From: Pseudonocardia kunmingensis
GTDB taxonomy: Bacteria; Actinomycetota; Actinomycetes; Mycobacteriales; Pseudonocardiaceae
Reading direction: 5' to 3'
Assembly: GCF_006716445.1 (NCBI RefSeq)
Contig: NZ_VFPA01000001.1
Coordinates: 992,001 to 1,056,000 of the forward strand
DNA length: 64,000 nt
The notes beneath the pieces are model-generated. The model had not been told where the DNA came from. It made no database searches and worked only from the letters and a program-made list of their open reading frames with translations. Every line of letters starts with the position of its first letter. Within the stretch, counting starts at the first letter, position 1. Shown here piece by piece: positions 1-9,065 of the stretch. Position numbers and translations under genes: made by a program.

Positions 1-408
1 CGACATCCCCCTGCAGTCGACGACCAGCACGACCGGCGCCCCGAGCAGGGACGCGACCTGCGCGGTGGACCCGGCCCCGGCCGTGCCGACGCTCGCTGCG
101 CCTGCGCTCCGCTCGGGCACCCGGCCGTCGAACAGCCCCATCACGCCCTCGACGACGGCCACCTCGGCACCCGCGGACCCGTGCCGGGCCAGCGGGCCGA
201 TCCGGTCGGCGCCGACGAGCACCGGGTCGAGGTTGCGCCCCGGCCGACCCGCGGCGAGCGCGTGGTAGCCGGGGTCGATGTAGTCCGGCCCGACCTTGAA
301 CGGCGCCACGGCCGTGCCCCGGCGGCGCAACGCGGCCATCAACCCGGTCGCGACGGTCGTCTTGCCGCTGCCCGAGGCGGGCGCGGCCACCACCAGGGCG
401 CGGGTCAC
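1..408 (-). CDS. cobB: Cobyrinic acid a,c-diamide synthase, N-terminal part (runs off the left edge)
   Basis: ATP- and glutamine-dependent amidation of cobyrinate side chains a and c in cobalamin synthesis (CobB/CbiA family). Only the first 136 codons are present; the gene continues beyond base 1. The GTG start at 408 gives [18 protein letters not shown], a P-loop of the CobB/CobQ/BioD type, followed by [10 protein letters not shown], a signature of CobB/CbiA that binds substrate and Mg-ATP, and later [11 protein letters not shown]. The C-terminal glutamine amidotransferase domain is outside the window. It lies on the same strand as cobO and cobQ but is separated from them by an ECF41 gene block and an aldo-keto reductase gene. 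Family assignment is firm; the length is unknown. Confidence 0.9.
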   Translation of the reverse strand, partial: MTRALVVAAPASGSGKTTVATGLMAALRRRGTAVAPFKVGPDYIDPGYHALAAGRPGRNLDPVLVGADRIGPLARHGSAGAEVAVVEGVMGLFDGRVPERSAGAASVGTAGAGSTAQVASLLGAPVVLVVDCRGMS

Positions 409-432
409 AGGCCGGGAGGCTACCCAGCCGCG

Positions 433-1362
433 TCAGCCGCTCGTCCAGGAGCGGAGCTTCTCGGGGTTGCGCACGCTCCAGATGTGCGTGATCCGCCCGC
501 GCGCCACGGCGAAGGCGAACACCGTCACCGTCCTGCCGTCCTGCATGGCGAGCAGCCCAGGCTGGCCGTTGACCGTGGTCTCCACGACCGTCATGTCCGG
601 AACCCGCACGGCGATGTCGAGGCAGGCGCGCGCGATCCGCTCGCCGCCGTCCAGCGGGTGGAGCAGGGCGCTGACGAGGCCGCCGCCGTCGGTGACCGCG
701 GTGGCGTCGGGGTCGAGGAGGCCGACGAGGGCCCGGATGTCCCTCGCCTCCCACGCCTGTCTGAAAGCCCTCACGAGCCCGGCCTGCTCGGCCGACGAGG
801 AGACCGGCGCCGGTGACGCGCGAACGCGGCGGCGGGCCGACGAGGCCAGCTGGCGGCAGGCCGCCGGAGAGCGCCCGACGACATCGCCCACCTCCGCGAA
901 GGGGTAGCCGAAGACGTCGTGGAGGACGAAGGCGACGCGCTCGGCCGGCGTCATCGACTCGAGGACGACGAGGAAGGCCATGCTGACCGACTCGTCGAGC
1001 GTGACCCGGTCGGCCGGGTCGCCCTCGGCCCCACCCGGCAGGCCCCTGATCCACTCCGTCGGTCCGGGCAGCGGCTCGGGGATCCACTCGCCGACGTAGC
1101 GCTCCCGGCGCGCCCGCGCCGAGCCGAGCAGGTCGAGGCAGATGCGGCTCGCCACCCGCGTCAGCCAGGCGCCGGGGACCTGGATGGCGCCCTGCTGCTC
1201 GGTCGACATGGCGTACCAGCGGGCATAGGTCTCCTGGACCGCGTCCTCGGCCTCGGCCAGCGATCCCAGCATCCGGTAGGCGAGACCGAGCAGCTGACGC
1301 CGCTCGCTCATGATCGCGTCCAGGCCCGGATCGGGCCCTCCTCGCCCGGCTTCGCTGCTCAT
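433..1362 (-). CDS. ECF41/SigJ-type RNA polymerase sigma factor with C-terminal SnoaL-like domain
   Basis: 309-residue extracytoplasmic-function sigma factor. Sigma region 2 lies at about 22-90 (LGLAYRMLGSLAEAEDAVQE) and region 4 at about 135-180 (MTPAERVAFVLHDVFGYPF). An NTF2/SnoaL-like domain fills 195-305. The linker and extension motifs that define ECF41 are present in slightly altered form: WIPEP at 93-97 (usually WLPEP), DGGG at 225-228 and NPEKL at 299-303 (usually NPDKL). In that group the C-terminal domain, not a separate anti-sigma factor, is thought to tune activity. No anti-sigma gene is adjacent, which fits. The ATG at 1362 is chosen; MSERRQ further in is an alternative. It is transcribed away from the YceI gene, a possible target. 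Confidence 0.88.
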   Translation of the reverse strand: MSSEAGRGGPDPGLDAIMSERRQLLGLAYRMLGSLAEAEDAVQETYARWYAMSTEQQGAIQVPGAWLTRVASRICLDLLGSARARRERYVGEWIPEPLPGPTEWIRGLPGGAEGDPADRVTLDESVSMAFLVVLESMTPAERVAFVLHDVFGYPFAEVGDVVGRSPAACRQLASSARRRVRASPAPVSSSAEQAGLVRAFRQAWEARDIRALVGLLDPDATAVTDGGGLVSALLHPLDGGERIARACLDIAVRVPDMTVVETTVNGQPGLLAMQDGRTVTVFAFAVARGRITHIWSVRNPEKLRSWTSG

Positions 1363-1423
1363 GGTGTCGCCGCTCCCCTCCTCGCCCTGTCCTCCCCCTT
1401 CCGACGGGACAGCACAGCGGAAC

Positions 1424-1456
1424 GTGAGGCCTCACATTCCCCCGCGCCCTGCCGTC
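1424..1456 (+). promoter_or_regulatory. Candidate ECF41-type promoter and palindrome ahead of the YceI gene
   Basis: In the divergent gap between the sigma-factor gene and the YceI gene, the perfect palindrome GTGAGGCCTCAC (1424-1435) runs into CCTCACA. Sixteen bases after CCTCACA comes CGTC (1453-1456), about 40 bp before the ATG. ECF41 promoters, as I recall them, pair a TGTCACA-like -35 with a CGTC -10 at about this spacing. Five of seven -35 bases match. The assignment is a motif match only. Confidence 0.35.
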
Positions 1457-1495
1457 GTACCCGGCGACGACGTACCCGCATCCGAGGAGGGAATC

Positions 1496-2059
1496 ATGAC
1501 CACCGCTCCCACGACCGCCGCGATCCCGGGATACCTGGCGGGCACCTGGACGGCCGACCCGGCGCACTCCGACATCGCCTTCACCGCCCGGCACCTCGTG
1601 ATCGGCCGGACCCGTGGCCGGTTCACGGGCTACGACGTCAGGATCGTCACGGGCGAGGACCTGCTCTCGTCGTCGGTCGTCGCGACGATCGACCTCGCGT
1701 CCGTCGACACCGGCAACGAGACCCGGGACGCCCACCTCCGCTCCGCCGACCACCTGGCGGTCGAGACCCACCCGACGATGACCTACCGCTCCACCGGGAT
1801 CCGGCCCGCCGGCGACGGCTGGGTGGTCGAGGGCGAGCTGACGCTGCACGGCGTCACCCGGCAGGTGCCGCTCGCCGTCGCGGTGAACGGGTTCCGCCCC
1901 GACCCGTGGGGCGGGCAGCGGGCGGGCTTCTCCGCGACGGCCCGGATCGACCGGCGCGACTTCGGCATCGGCCCGACGGTACCGGTGGAAGCAGTGGGCG
2001 CCACCGTGTCGATCAGTCTCGAGATCGAGGCCGTCCTGACCGCGCAGGACGAGCGATGA
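1496..2059 (+). CDS. YceI-family lipid-binding-fold protein
   Basis: 187-residue YceI-domain protein. It has the family pattern GTWTADPAHSDIAFTARHL near the N-terminus, FTGYDVRI, NETRDAHLRSADHLAVETHPTM and the terminal DRRDFGIG segment. YceI proteins form a lipocalin-like barrel that binds isoprenoid or amphipathic ligands. This one has no signal peptide, so it is probably cytoplasmic. The ATG at 1496 is chosen over upstream in-frame codons because GAGGAGGG precedes it by about five bases and the family homology begins there. It overlaps the following SnoaL-like gene as ATGA, so the two are probably co-translated. It lies divergent to the ECF41 sigma factor and is a likely regulon member. Confidence 0.88.
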   Translation: MTTAPTTAAIPGYLAGTWTADPAHSDIAFTARHLVIGRTRGRFTGYDVRIVTGEDLLSSSVVATIDLASVDTGNETRDAHLRSADHLAVETHPTMTYRSTGIRPAGDGWVVEGELTLHGVTRQVPLAVAVNGFRPDPWGGQRAGFSATARIDRRDFGIGPTVPVEAVGATVSISLEIEAVLTAQDER

Positions 2060-2496
2060 CCGCCCCGGCGAGCGACCCGGCGACCAACAAGGCGGTCTAC
2101 CGCCGGTTCCACGACGCGCTGAACACCCGCGATCTCGACCTCATCGCGCAGGCCATCGACGAGGTCGTCGATCCGGACGTGCTCTTCCACGCCCCGGTGC
2201 CGATGGGCGCGACGGGGCGGCAGGCGATCACTCAGGTGTGGGCCGTGCTCCTGCAGGCGTTCCCCGACATCCGCGTCACGGTCGAGGACATGATCGCCGA
2301 GGGCGACGAGGTCGTCTTCCGGAACACGGTCACCGGGACCCACCTCGGCGAGTACCGGGGCCTCCCGCCGACCGGCAGGTCGGTCACGTACAACGAGATC
2401 TTCGTCGTCCGCTTCGCGAACGGCCGGGTGGTGGAGGTCTGGGGGGTCGTCGACGTCCTCTCGCAGCTGCGCCAGCTCGGCATGATCCAGCTCTGA
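2056..2496 (+). CDS. SnoaL-like / ester cyclase-type NTF2-fold protein
   Basis: 146 residues with the SnoaL-like polyketide-cyclase fold. Recognisable parts are the N-terminal helix AVYRRFHDALNTRDLDLI, the PDVLFHAP strand, AFPDIRVTVEDMIAEGDEVV, and the TGTHLGEYRGLPPTGR loop shared by SnoaL-like ester cyclases. The C-terminus FANGRVVEVWGVVD is also typical. No catalytic role can be fixed from sequence; these proteins range from cyclases and isomerases to binding proteins. The start codon overlaps the YceI stop (ATGA), which makes a two-gene unit. The sigma factor opposite carries the same fold as its C-terminal domain, which may mean they sense related ligands. Confidence 0.8.
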   Translation: MTAPASDPATNKAVYRRFHDALNTRDLDLIAQAIDEVVDPDVLFHAPVPMGATGRQAITQVWAVLLQAFPDIRVTVEDMIAEGDEVVFRNTVTGTHLGEYRGLPPTGRSVTYNEIFVVRFANGRVVEVWGVVDVLSQLRQLGMIQL

Positions 2497-2509
2497 GCGT
2501 TCGCCGCCG

Positions 2510-2573
2510 AGATCCGAAGTATCGGTTGCTCGTCGTCGTGACAGCAGCGATGGACAACCGATACTGCGGATCT
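2510..2573. repeat. Palindromic repeat family A, copy 1
   Basis: Inverted repeat with 19-base arms, AGATCCGAAGTATCGGTTG (2510-2528) and its complement with one mismatch (2555-2573), around a 26-base loop. It lies between the 3' ends of two convergent genes. A second copy with the same 62-base core length and shared loop segments (GATGGAC) lies at 53204-53273. The position fits a bidirectional terminator, but it has no T-tract and the loop is conserved, so it may be a REP- or MITE-like element. Confidence 0.8.
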
Positions 2574-2596
2574 TGCGGACGTCGTCGGCGCAGCGC

Positions 2597-3565
2597 CTAG
2601 TGACCGAGCACCGGGTGCGGCACGTACGCCGCCTCGAGCGCGCCGATCTCGTCGTCGGACAGCTCGACGTCCACCGCGGCCACGGCGTCCTCCACGTGCC
2701 CCGGCTTCGTGGCCCCGACGATCGGCGCGCTGACCGCCTCCTTGTGCAGCATCCAGGCCAGTGCGACCTGCGCGAGCGGCAGGCCGCGGGCCTTGGCGAC
2801 GTCGGCGACCGCGCGCACCACCGCGTCGTCGGACTCGGTGTACATGCGGTCCGCGATCGGGTCGCTGGAGGAGCGGGTGGTGGTGCGCTCCTCCGGCAGC
2901 CGCGCGAGCCGGCCGCGTGCGAGCGGGCTCCACGGGATCACCCCGATGCCCTGGTCGAGGCACAGCGGGTGCATCTCCCGCTCCTCCTCGCGGTAGATCA
3001 GGTTGTAGTGGTCCTGCATCGCGACGAAGCGCGTCCAGCCGCCGAGGTCGGCCGTGTGCTGCGCCTTCGCGAACTGCCACGCGTACATGCTCGACGCGCC
3101 GATGTAGCGGGCCTTGCCGGCGCGCACCACGTCGTGCAGCGCCTCCATGGTCTCCTCGATCGGCGTGTGCGGGTCGTAGCGGTGGATCTGGTACAGGTCC
3201 ACGTGGTCGGTGCCGAGGCGCTGCAACGACTTGTCGATGCTCGCCATGACGTGCTTGCGGGACAGGCCGCGGTCGTTCGGCCCGTCGCCCATCGGGTTGA
3301 AGACCTTCGTGGCGAGCACGTAGTCGTCGCGGTCGGCGAAGCACTCGCGCAGGAGGGTGCCGGTGACCTCCTCGCTCGCGCCGAGCGAGTACATGTCCGC
3401 GGTGTCGAAGAAGATGATCCCGGCGTCGACGGCGCTGCGCACCAGCGGCCGGGACGCGTCGAGGTCGAGCACCCACTCGCGCCAGCTCGGCGAGCCGAAG
3501 CTCATCATCCCCAGGCAGATGCGGGAGACCTGCAGTCCGGTGGAACCCAGTCGCGTGTACTCCAT
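2597..3565 (-). CDS. Aldo/keto reductase
   Basis: 322-residue NADP-dependent aldo-keto reductase of the YajO/voltage-gated-channel-beta-like group. The (beta/alpha)8 barrel shows the catalytic tetrad: Asp54 and Tyr59 in FFDTADMY, Lys87 in LATKVF and His128 in YQIHRYD. The substrate is not predictable. It lies 32 bp downstream of cobO on the same strand and could be read through from the cobalamin genes, though no functional link is known. The ATG at 3565 begins the family-typical MEYTRLGSTGLQVSR. Confidence 0.92.
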   Translation of the reverse strand: MEYTRLGSTGLQVSRICLGMMSFGSPSWREWVLDLDASRPLVRSAVDAGIIFFDTADMYSLGASEEVTGTLLRECFADRDDYVLATKVFNPMGDGPNDRGLSRKHVMASIDKSLQRLGTDHVDLYQIHRYDPHTPIEETMEALHDVVRAGKARYIGASSMYAWQFAKAQHTADLGGWTRFVAMQDHYNLIYREEEREMHPLCLDQGIGVIPWSPLARGRLARLPEERTTTRSSSDPIADRMYTESDDAVVRAVADVAKARGLPLAQVALAWMLHKEAVSAPIVGATKPGHVEDAVAAVDVELSDDEIGALEAAYVPHPVLGH

Positions 3566-3597
3566 GGCGTCTGTCTACTCCCCCGGCCGGGGCGCGG

Positions 3598-4212
3598 TCA
3601 CCACTCGATCCCGCGCTGCCCCTTCTGCCCCGCGTCCATCGGGTGCTTGACCTTCGTCGTCTCCATCACGAGGTCGGCCGCCGCGATCAGCTCCGGCGCG
3701 GCGTCGCGGCCGGTGATGATCACGTGCTGGCGGCCCGGGCGCGCCGCGAGCGCCGCCACGACCTCGTGCACGTCCACCCAGCCCCACTTGATCGGGTAGG
3801 TGAACTCGTCGAGCACGTAGACGTCGTGCGCCTGCGCCTCGAAGCGGCGGCGGATCTCCGCCCAGCCCTCGGCGGCCGCCGCGGCGTGGTCTTCCTCGGT
3901 GCCGTGCTTGCGCGTCCAGGACCAGCCCTCGCCCATCTTGTGCCACTCGACGGGCCCGCCCTCGCCGGTCTGGGAGTGCACCCGGCCGAGGGCGCGGAAC
4001 GCGGCCTCCTCGCCGACCTTCCACTTCGCCGACTTCACGAACTGGAACACCCCGATCGACCAGCCCTGGTTCCAGCCGCGCAACGCGAGCCCGAAGGCCG
4101 CGGTCGACTTCCCCTTCATCTCGCCGGTGTGCACGACGACCAGCGGCCGGTTGCGGCGCTGGCGGGTGGTGAGCCCGTCGTCGGGCACGGTGGTGACCTG
4201 ACCCTGCGGCAT
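3598..4212 (-). CDS. cobO: Cob(I)yrinic acid a,c-diamide adenosyltransferase
   Basis: 204-residue BtuR/CobO-type ATP:corrinoid adenosyltransferase, which transfers the 5'-deoxyadenosyl group to reduced cobalt. The P-loop TGEMKGKST is at 29-37. FQFVKSAKWKVGEE, VLDEFTYPIKWGW and the terminal KHPMDAGQKGQRGIEW are family signatures. The length is normal. It lies 11 bp downstream of the chelatase subunit and in the same direction as cobQ, so it is probably part of one cobQ-chelatase-cobO transcript. In mycobacteria, as I recall, the same trio of cobB, cobO and chelatase gene is contiguous. Confidence 0.95.
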   Translation of the reverse strand: MPQGQVTTVPDDGLTTRQRRNRPLVVVHTGEMKGKSTAAFGLALRGWNQGWSIGVFQFVKSAKWKVGEEAAFRALGRVHSQTGEGGPVEWHKMGEGWSWTRKHGTEEDHAAAAAEGWAEIRRRFEAQAHDVYVLDEFTYPIKWGWVDVHEVVAALAARPGRQHVIITGRDAAPELIAAADLVMETTKVKHPMDAGQKGQRGIEW

Positions 4213-4223
4213 GTTCGTCCCTC

Positions 4224-6251
4224 CTACGCGGCGCGCACGGCGCGCACGACGCCCGCGACCTGGTCGGCCGACAGCTCGGCGAGCCCCAGCACCGGGCCGC
4301 CCGCCGCGGCCGCGACCCGGCCGGCGAGGCCGAGCCGCACCGGCCCGCTCTCGCAGTCGACCACGATCGTCGCCACCCCGTCACCGGCGAGCAGTGCGGC
4401 GGCCCGGCACGCGTCGTGCACCGCGTCGCCACCCGGGCGGGCCGCGACCGTGGCGCGCCCGTCGGTGAGCAGCACCAGCAGCGAACGCCGTCGCGGGTCG
4501 CGCAGCCGCTCGACGCGCAGGACCGAGCGCGCCCGCAGCAACCCGTCGGCCAGCGGGGTGCGCCCGCCCGTGCGCAGCTGGGCGAGCCGCGCCTGCGCCG
4601 CGGGCACGCTCGACGTCGGCGGCAGCACCAGCTCCGCGCCCCCGGCGCGGAAGGAGACGAGGCCGACCTTGTCGCGGCGCTGGTAGGCGTCGCGCAGCAG
4701 CGACAGCACCGCCCCGCTCACCGCGGCCATCCGCTGCCGGGCGGCCATCGAGCCGGAGGCGTCCACGGCGAACAGGACGAGGTTGGCCTCGCGGCCCTCG
4801 CGCTCGGCGCTGCGCAGGTCGTCCGGGTGCAGCCGCAGCCCGGCGCCGGTTCGCCCGCGGGCGCGCTGGTGCGGTGCCGCGGCGGCGACCGTCGCCGCCA
4901 GGTGCAGGTCGGCGGCCCGGCGCGGGGTGCGCCCGGACGCGCGAACGACCCGCCCGGTGCCGGTGCGCGCCCGCGACCGCCGGCCCGGCGCGCCCTCCCC
5001 GACCCCGGGAACCTCGAGCAGCCGCGCCCGGAACGGTGCCGACGCCGGCGGCGAGGCCTGGGTGCGCCCGTCGCCTCCAGGACGGGCAGTGGGCTCTCCG
5101 CCGGTCGCGGGGTCCGGCGCGCCGCTGTCGGCCCCGTTGTCCGGACCGCCCCCGTCCGGACCGTCATCGGGTCCGCCGCCGCCGTCGGGGCCGCCGCCGG
5201 GGCCGTCGTCGTCCGGCCCCTCCGGGGGCTCCTGCTCCCCCGCCTCGCGCAGGGCGTCGTCGAGCGCCTGGTCGTCCATACCGGGCTCGTCGAAGGGGTC
5301 GCGGCGGCGGCGGTGCGGCAGCGCGAGCCGGGCCGCCACCCGCACGTCCTCCTCGCCGACGGCCGGGGCCCCGCGCCACGCCGCGTGCGCGACGGCGGCG
5401 CGGGCGATCACGAGGTCGGCGCGCATCCCGTCGACGTCGAACGCGGCGCACACGGCGGCGATCCGGCGCAGCTCGGTGTCCGGGAGCGTGACCGCGGCCA
5501 GGCGGGCCCGGGCCGCGGCGATCCGCTCCGCCGTGTCGGCCTCGGCGTCGCGCCACCGGTCGACGAACCCGTCCGGATCGGCCTCGAACGCCAGCCGGCG
5601 CCGCACGACCTCCACGCGCGTCTCGACCTCGCGCGCCGCCCGCACCTCGACGGCGAGCCCGAAGCGGTCGAGCAGCTGCGGGCGCAGCTCGCCCTCCTCC
5701 GGGTTCATCGTCCCGACCAGCAGGAACCGCGCCGCGTGCGACACCGAGACGCCGTCGCGCTCCACGTGCGCGCGGCCCATCGCGGCCGCGTCGAGCAGCA
5801 GGTCGACGAGGTGGTCGTGCAGGAGGTTGACCTCGTCGACGTAGAGCACGCCGCGGTGCGCGTCCGCGAGCAGGCCCGGCTGGTAGGCCCGCACGCCCTC
5901 GAACAGCGCCCGCTCCAGGTCCAGCGAGCCGACGAGCCGGTCCTCGGTGGCCCCGACCGGCAGCTCGACCAGGCGCGCCGGGCGGGTCTCGCCCGCCCCG
6001 CCGGCGGCGTGCGGGCCGTCGGGGCAGGCGGGATCGGGAGCGCCCGGCGCGCAGCCGAAGCGGCAGCCGGGCACCACGTCGAGGGCCGGGAGCAGCGCGG
6101 CGAGCGCGCGCACGGCCGTCGACTTCGCGGTGCCCTTCTCCCCGCGCACCAGCACGCCGCCCACGCCCGGGTGCACGGCGTTGAGCAGCAGCGCCAGGCG
6201 CAGGTCGTCGTGGCCGACGAGCGCGGAGAAGGGATAAGGCGATGCGGTCAC
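4224..6251 (-). CDS. ChlI/ChlD-type AAA+ and VWA chelatase subunit (putative cobaltochelatase component)
   Basis: 675 residues fusing a magnesium-chelatase-I-like AAA+ domain (1-330) to a ChlD-like von Willebrand A domain (about 490-670). Walker A is GEKGTAKS at 37-44; Walker B is in [11 protein letters not shown] near 135. The VWA MIDAS motif DASGS starts at Asp497. The middle (about 340-420) is a Gly/Asp/Pro-rich acidic linker with DGGGPD-type repeats, usual in ChlD-like proteins. In aerobic cobalamin synthesis such subunits drive cobalt insertion by CobN, which is not in the window. The GTG start overlaps the cobQ stop (GTGA), so translation is coupled. The family is firm; cobalt rather than magnesium is inferred from the neighbours. 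Confidence 0.9.
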   Translation of the reverse strand: MTASPYPFSALVGHDDLRLALLLNAVHPGVGGVLVRGEKGTAKSTAVRALAALLPALDVVPGCRFGCAPGAPDPACPDGPHAAGGAGETRPARLVELPVGATEDRLVGSLDLERALFEGVRAYQPGLLADAHRGVLYVDEVNLLHDHLVDLLLDAAAMGRAHVERDGVSVSHAARFLLVGTMNPEEGELRPQLLDRFGLAVEVRAAREVETRVEVVRRRLAFEADPDGFVDRWRDAEADTAERIAAARARLAAVTLPDTELRRIAAVCAAFDVDGMRADLVIARAAVAHAAWRGAPAVGEEDVRVAARLALPHRRRRDPFDEPGMDDQALDDALREAGEQEPPEGPDDDGPGGGPDGGGGPDDGPDGGGPDNGADSGAPDPATGGEPTARPGGDGRTQASPPASAPFRARLLEVPGVGEGAPGRRSRARTGTGRVVRASGRTPRRAADLHLAATVAAAAPHQRARGRTGAGLRLHPDDLRSAEREGREANLVLFAVDASGSMAARQRMAAVSGAVLSLLRDAYQRRDKVGLVSFRAGGAELVLPPTSSVPAAQARLAQLRTGGRTPLADGLLRARSVLRVERLRDPRRRSLLVLLTDGRATVAARPGGDAVHDACRAAALLAGDGVATIVVDCESGPVRLGLAGRVAAAAGGPVLGLAELSADQVAGVVRAVRAA

Positions 6252-7765
6252 CGGGGGGAGCCTGCCAGAGAGGAGGTCACCGTCGGGAGGTCCGGGGGCG
6301 AACCGTGATTGATGACATGTTCAAGTGAGCCTATGTCGACGTGCCGCTCGACGAGGTCGCCGAGCACGTCGAGCTGGGCGGTGCGCTCGGCCGCGAAGCA
6401 CGTGTCGGGGGCCGCGACGAAGCCCGTGCGGCCGGCCTGCGCGGCGATGCGACGCAGCAGGGCGCGCCGGAACCCGTCGTTCTCCAGCAGGCCGTGCCAG
6501 TGCGTGCCGAGCACGGCGCCGCCGTCCGAACCCTCCCCGTCGAGCAGGTGCGGATCGCCGCTGTGCACCACGCGCCCGTGGTGGATCTCGTAGCCGCGCA
6601 CCGCCTCGCCCCATGCGGTGCCGGTGGGGTTGCCGAGGTGCTTCTCGGCGTCGAACGCGACCTCCAGGTCGAGCAGGCCGAGGCCCTCGGCATCGGCGCC
6701 CTCCACGCGGAGCGGGTCGAGGATCCGCCTGCCCAGCATCTGGTAGCCCCCGCAGATCCCCAGGACCGGGCGTCCGGCGCGGGCGTGCTGCCGCACGGCG
6801 TCCGCCAGACCCGTGCGGCGCAACCAGGCGAGGTCGCTGACGGTGGACTTGGAGCCGGGCAGCACCACGAGGTCGGCGTCGGCCAGCCGGGACGGCTCGG
6901 TCACGTACCGGACGGCCACGCCCGGCTCGACCGCGAGCGCCTCGGCGTCGGTGGCGTTGGAGATCCGCGGCAGCCGCACGACGGCCACCCGCAGCCACTG
7001 CGCGCCGTGCGGTGGCGCCGGGCGACCGAGCACCCCGTCGGCGACGGCCGAGAGCGAGTCCTCCGCGTCCAGCCACAGCCGCTCCTCCCACGGCAGCACG
7101 CCCAGGGTCGGGCGGCCGGTGAGCGCGGCGAGCTGGTCGAGGCCAGGAGCGAGCAGTGCGGGGTCGCCGCGGAACTTGTTGACGACGAACCCCGCGATCC
7201 GCGCCTGGTCGGCGGCGTCCAGCACGGCGAGGGTGCCGAAGAGGTGGGCGAGCACACCGCCGCGGTCGATGTCGCCGACCACCAGGACCGGCAGGTCGGC
7301 GGCCTGCGCCAGGCCCATGTTGGCGATGTCCGAGGCCCGCAGGTTGATCTCCGCGGGCGAGCCGGCGCCCTCGCAGACCACCACGTCGTAACGGGCGCGC
7401 AGGTCGGCGAGGCTGCCGGTGACGACGTCCAGCAGCGCGGCCTTGCGCTCCTGGTAGGACCGGGCGCTCACGGTGCCGTCCACCCGGCCCCGCACGACGA
7501 CCTGGGAGCTGCGGTCGCTGCCCGGCTTGAGCAGCACCGGGTTGAACGCGACGCTCGGTTGCAGCCCGCACGCCAGCGCCTGCACCGCCTGGGCGCGACC
7601 GATCTCGCCGCCGTCCGTCGTGACCACCGAGTTGTTCGACATGTTCTGCGCCTTGAACGGCGCCACCGCGACACCCCGGCGCGCGAGCAGCCGGCAGATC
7701 CCGGTGACGACGGCGCTCTTGCCGGCGTCCGACGTCGTACCCGCCACCAGCACCGCACCCCGCAC
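6248..7765 (-). CDS. cobQ: Cobyric acid synthase, glutamine-hydrolysing
   Basis: 505-residue CobQ/CbiP, which amidates side chains b, d, e and g of adenosylcobyrinate a,c-diamide. The N-terminal P-loop domain has GTTSDAGKS (9-17), [10 protein letters not shown] and [14 protein letters not shown]. The C-terminal class-I amidotransferase domain has LGICGGYQM with nucleophile Cys338 and His in EIHHGR and [10 protein letters not shown]. The length is normal. A short AT-richer patch near 6307-6335 encodes the tail ([12 protein letters not shown]) and stands out from the surrounding GC content. Only 20 bp separate its start from the divergent SURF1 gene, and no cobalamin riboswitch fits in that space. 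Confidence 0.96.
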   Translation of the reverse strand: MRGAVLVAGTTSDAGKSAVVTGICRLLARRGVAVAPFKAQNMSNNSVVTTDGGEIGRAQAVQALACGLQPSVAFNPVLLKPGSDRSSQVVVRGRVDGTVSARSYQERKAALLDVVTGSLADLRARYDVVVCEGAGSPAEINLRASDIANMGLAQAADLPVLVVGDIDRGGVLAHLFGTLAVLDAADQARIAGFVVNKFRGDPALLAPGLDQLAALTGRPTLGVLPWEERLWLDAEDSLSAVADGVLGRPAPPHGAQWLRVAVVRLPRISNATDAEALAVEPGVAVRYVTEPSRLADADLVVLPGSKSTVSDLAWLRRTGLADAVRQHARAGRPVLGICGGYQMLGRRILDPLRVEGADAEGLGLLDLEVAFDAEKHLGNPTGTAWGEAVRGYEIHHGRVVHSGDPHLLDGEGSDGGAVLGTHWHGLLENDGFRRALLRRIAAQAGRTGFVAAPDTCFAAERTAQLDVLGDLVERHVDIGSLEHVINHGSPPDLPTVTSSLAGSPR

Positions 7766-7785
7766 GCCGCCAGTATCGTCGAACC

Positions 7786-8610
7786 GTGCGGTTCCTCCTG
7801 CGTCCCGGCTGGCTCGCCCTCATCGCGGTGATCGTCGGGTTCGCGGTCGCCGCGTTCACGCTGCTCGCCCCGTGGCAGTTCGGCCGCGAGGCCGAGCGCG
7901 AGGCCCAGCAGCGCGCCATCGACACAGCGAGCGCCACCGCCCCCGTCCCGCTCGACACCCTGGTGCCCCCCGGCGACGCGGTGTCCCCCGCCGACGAGTG
8001 GCGCCAGGTGCTCGTCACCGGCAGCTACCTGCCCGACGGCGAGGCGCTCGTGCGGCTGCGCGTGGTGGACGGGCGGCCCGCCGTCGAGGTGCTCACCCCG
8101 TTCCGGACCGACGACGGGCGGCTGTTCGTGGTGAACCGGGGCTCGGTCACCGCCGAGAGCGGCAGCGTCGTGCCCGGCTACCCGCCACCCCCCGCAGGCA
8201 CGGTCACGCTCACGGCCCGGCTCCGCCTCGACGAGACCGACCCCCAGGGCCGCGACCCGATCGAGACCGACGGGCACCGCCAGGTCTACGCCGCCGACTC
8301 CCGCGCCCTCGCCGCCGCCACCGGGCTCGACCCCGAGCCCGGCTTCCTGCAGCTCGCCCCCGAGCAGCCCGGCGTGCTCGACCCGCTCGACGTGGCCCCC
8401 ACCACCGGCGGTGGCGCCCCGTTCACGAACCTCTCCTACGCGCTGCAGTGGCTGACGTTCGGCCTCATCGCCCTGTTCGCGCTGGCCTACTTCGTGCGGC
8501 TGGAGCTGCTGCAGCGCGGCGGCGGCGGCAACCGGAAGTCCGAGCGCGCCGCCCTGCGCCGCGCCCTGGCCGGCGAGGACGAGCCTGCGGAGCCCCCGGC
8601 GGACCGCTGA
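7786..8610 (+). CDS. SURF1-family cytochrome oxidase biogenesis protein
   Basis: 274-residue membrane protein of the SURF1/Shy1 family, which helps insert haem a into subunit I of aa3-type cytochrome oxidase. A transmembrane helix lies at about 8-30 and a second at about 222-245. The external domain between them has the family marks [38 protein letters not shown] and [12 protein letters not shown]. The C-terminal tail is charged ([12 protein letters not shown]). The start is GTG at 7786, directly after the divergent cobQ start. Downstream is a repeat-filled gap. Confidence 0.92.
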   Translation: MRFLLRPGWLALIAVIVGFAVAAFTLLAPWQFGREAEREAQQRAIDTASATAPVPLDTLVPPGDAVSPADEWRQVLVTGSYLPDGEALVRLRVVDGRPAVEVLTPFRTDDGRLFVVNRGSVTAESGSVVPGYPPPPAGTVTLTARLRLDETDPQGRDPIETDGHRQVYAADSRALAAATGLDPEPGFLQLAPEQPGVLDPLDVAPTTGGGAPFTNLSYALQWLTFGLIALFALAYFVRLELLQRGGGGNRKSERAALRRALAGEDEPAEPPADR

Positions 8611-8680
8611 CCCGGCGCGCCGCGATCCCCCGCTCCGGGCCCGCGCCCACGTAGGCGGCGTCCCGCCGACCACGGCCCTT

Positions 8681-9020
8681 GATCCGTCCGAACCGCACCA
8701 CAGCGCGTGGGCGACCGCACTGGCGTTCGCCTCACATCGATCACCAGCTTGATCGTTCCGAACCGCACCACAGCGCCTCTGCGACCGCACTCCCGTACGC
8801 CCCGGACCGATCACCAACCCCTGATCCAACCGAGCCGCACACCAGCACCCCCACAACCGCACCCCCGTACGACTCACACCGATCGCCGGTCCGATCGGCC
8901 CGAGCCGCCTCGATCGCGGCCCCGCACGCCTGAGATCGATCACCAGCCCTGATCGGTCTCAGACGTACGACAGCGTTGTTCACGGGTCGCTCGCGCGCTT
9001 CTCGGACCGATCAACCTGCC
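8681..9020. repeat. Degenerate ~70-bp tandem repeat field
   Basis: The 455-bp gap between SURF1 and cobD (8611-9065) contains no convincing gene. It holds about five tandem units that each begin with GATC: 8681, 8751, 8823, 8893 and 8951 (periods 70, 72, 70, 58, about 70). The first two are closest, sharing CCGAACCGCACCACAGCGC, GCGACCGCACT and CGATCACCA. Later units decay. An inverted copy of the head, GATCGTTCCGAACCGCACC, forms the last codons of cobD. The long partial open frames read from this stretch are by-products of the repeat. Confidence 0.75.
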
Positions 9021-9065
9021 TCCAGTCGACCCGGAGGCGACGGGGCACCCCGCCTCGCGCCGCCG

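Noticed and set aside
4416..6308. Long open frame on the plus strand opposite the chelatase subunit
   Set aside because: Antisense shadow of a GC-rich gene; Arg/Pro/Ala-rich with no family motifs. Similar shadows opposite 41640-43934, 49782-51284 and elsewhere were dropped for the same reason.
6300..6340. Attachment site or tRNA remnant in the AT-richer end of cobQ
   Set aside because: No cloverleaf, duplicated core or integrase gene is visible; the sequence encodes a normal CobQ tail.
7766..7785. Cobalamin riboswitch ahead of cobQ
   Set aside because: Only 20 bp separate cobQ and SURF1 starts, and no B12-box-like sequence was seen in the gaps before cobD or cobB.
8681..9020. CRISPR-like array
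   Set aside because: Similarity runs across whole ~70-bp units with decay; there are no constant short repeats with unique spacers and no cas genes.
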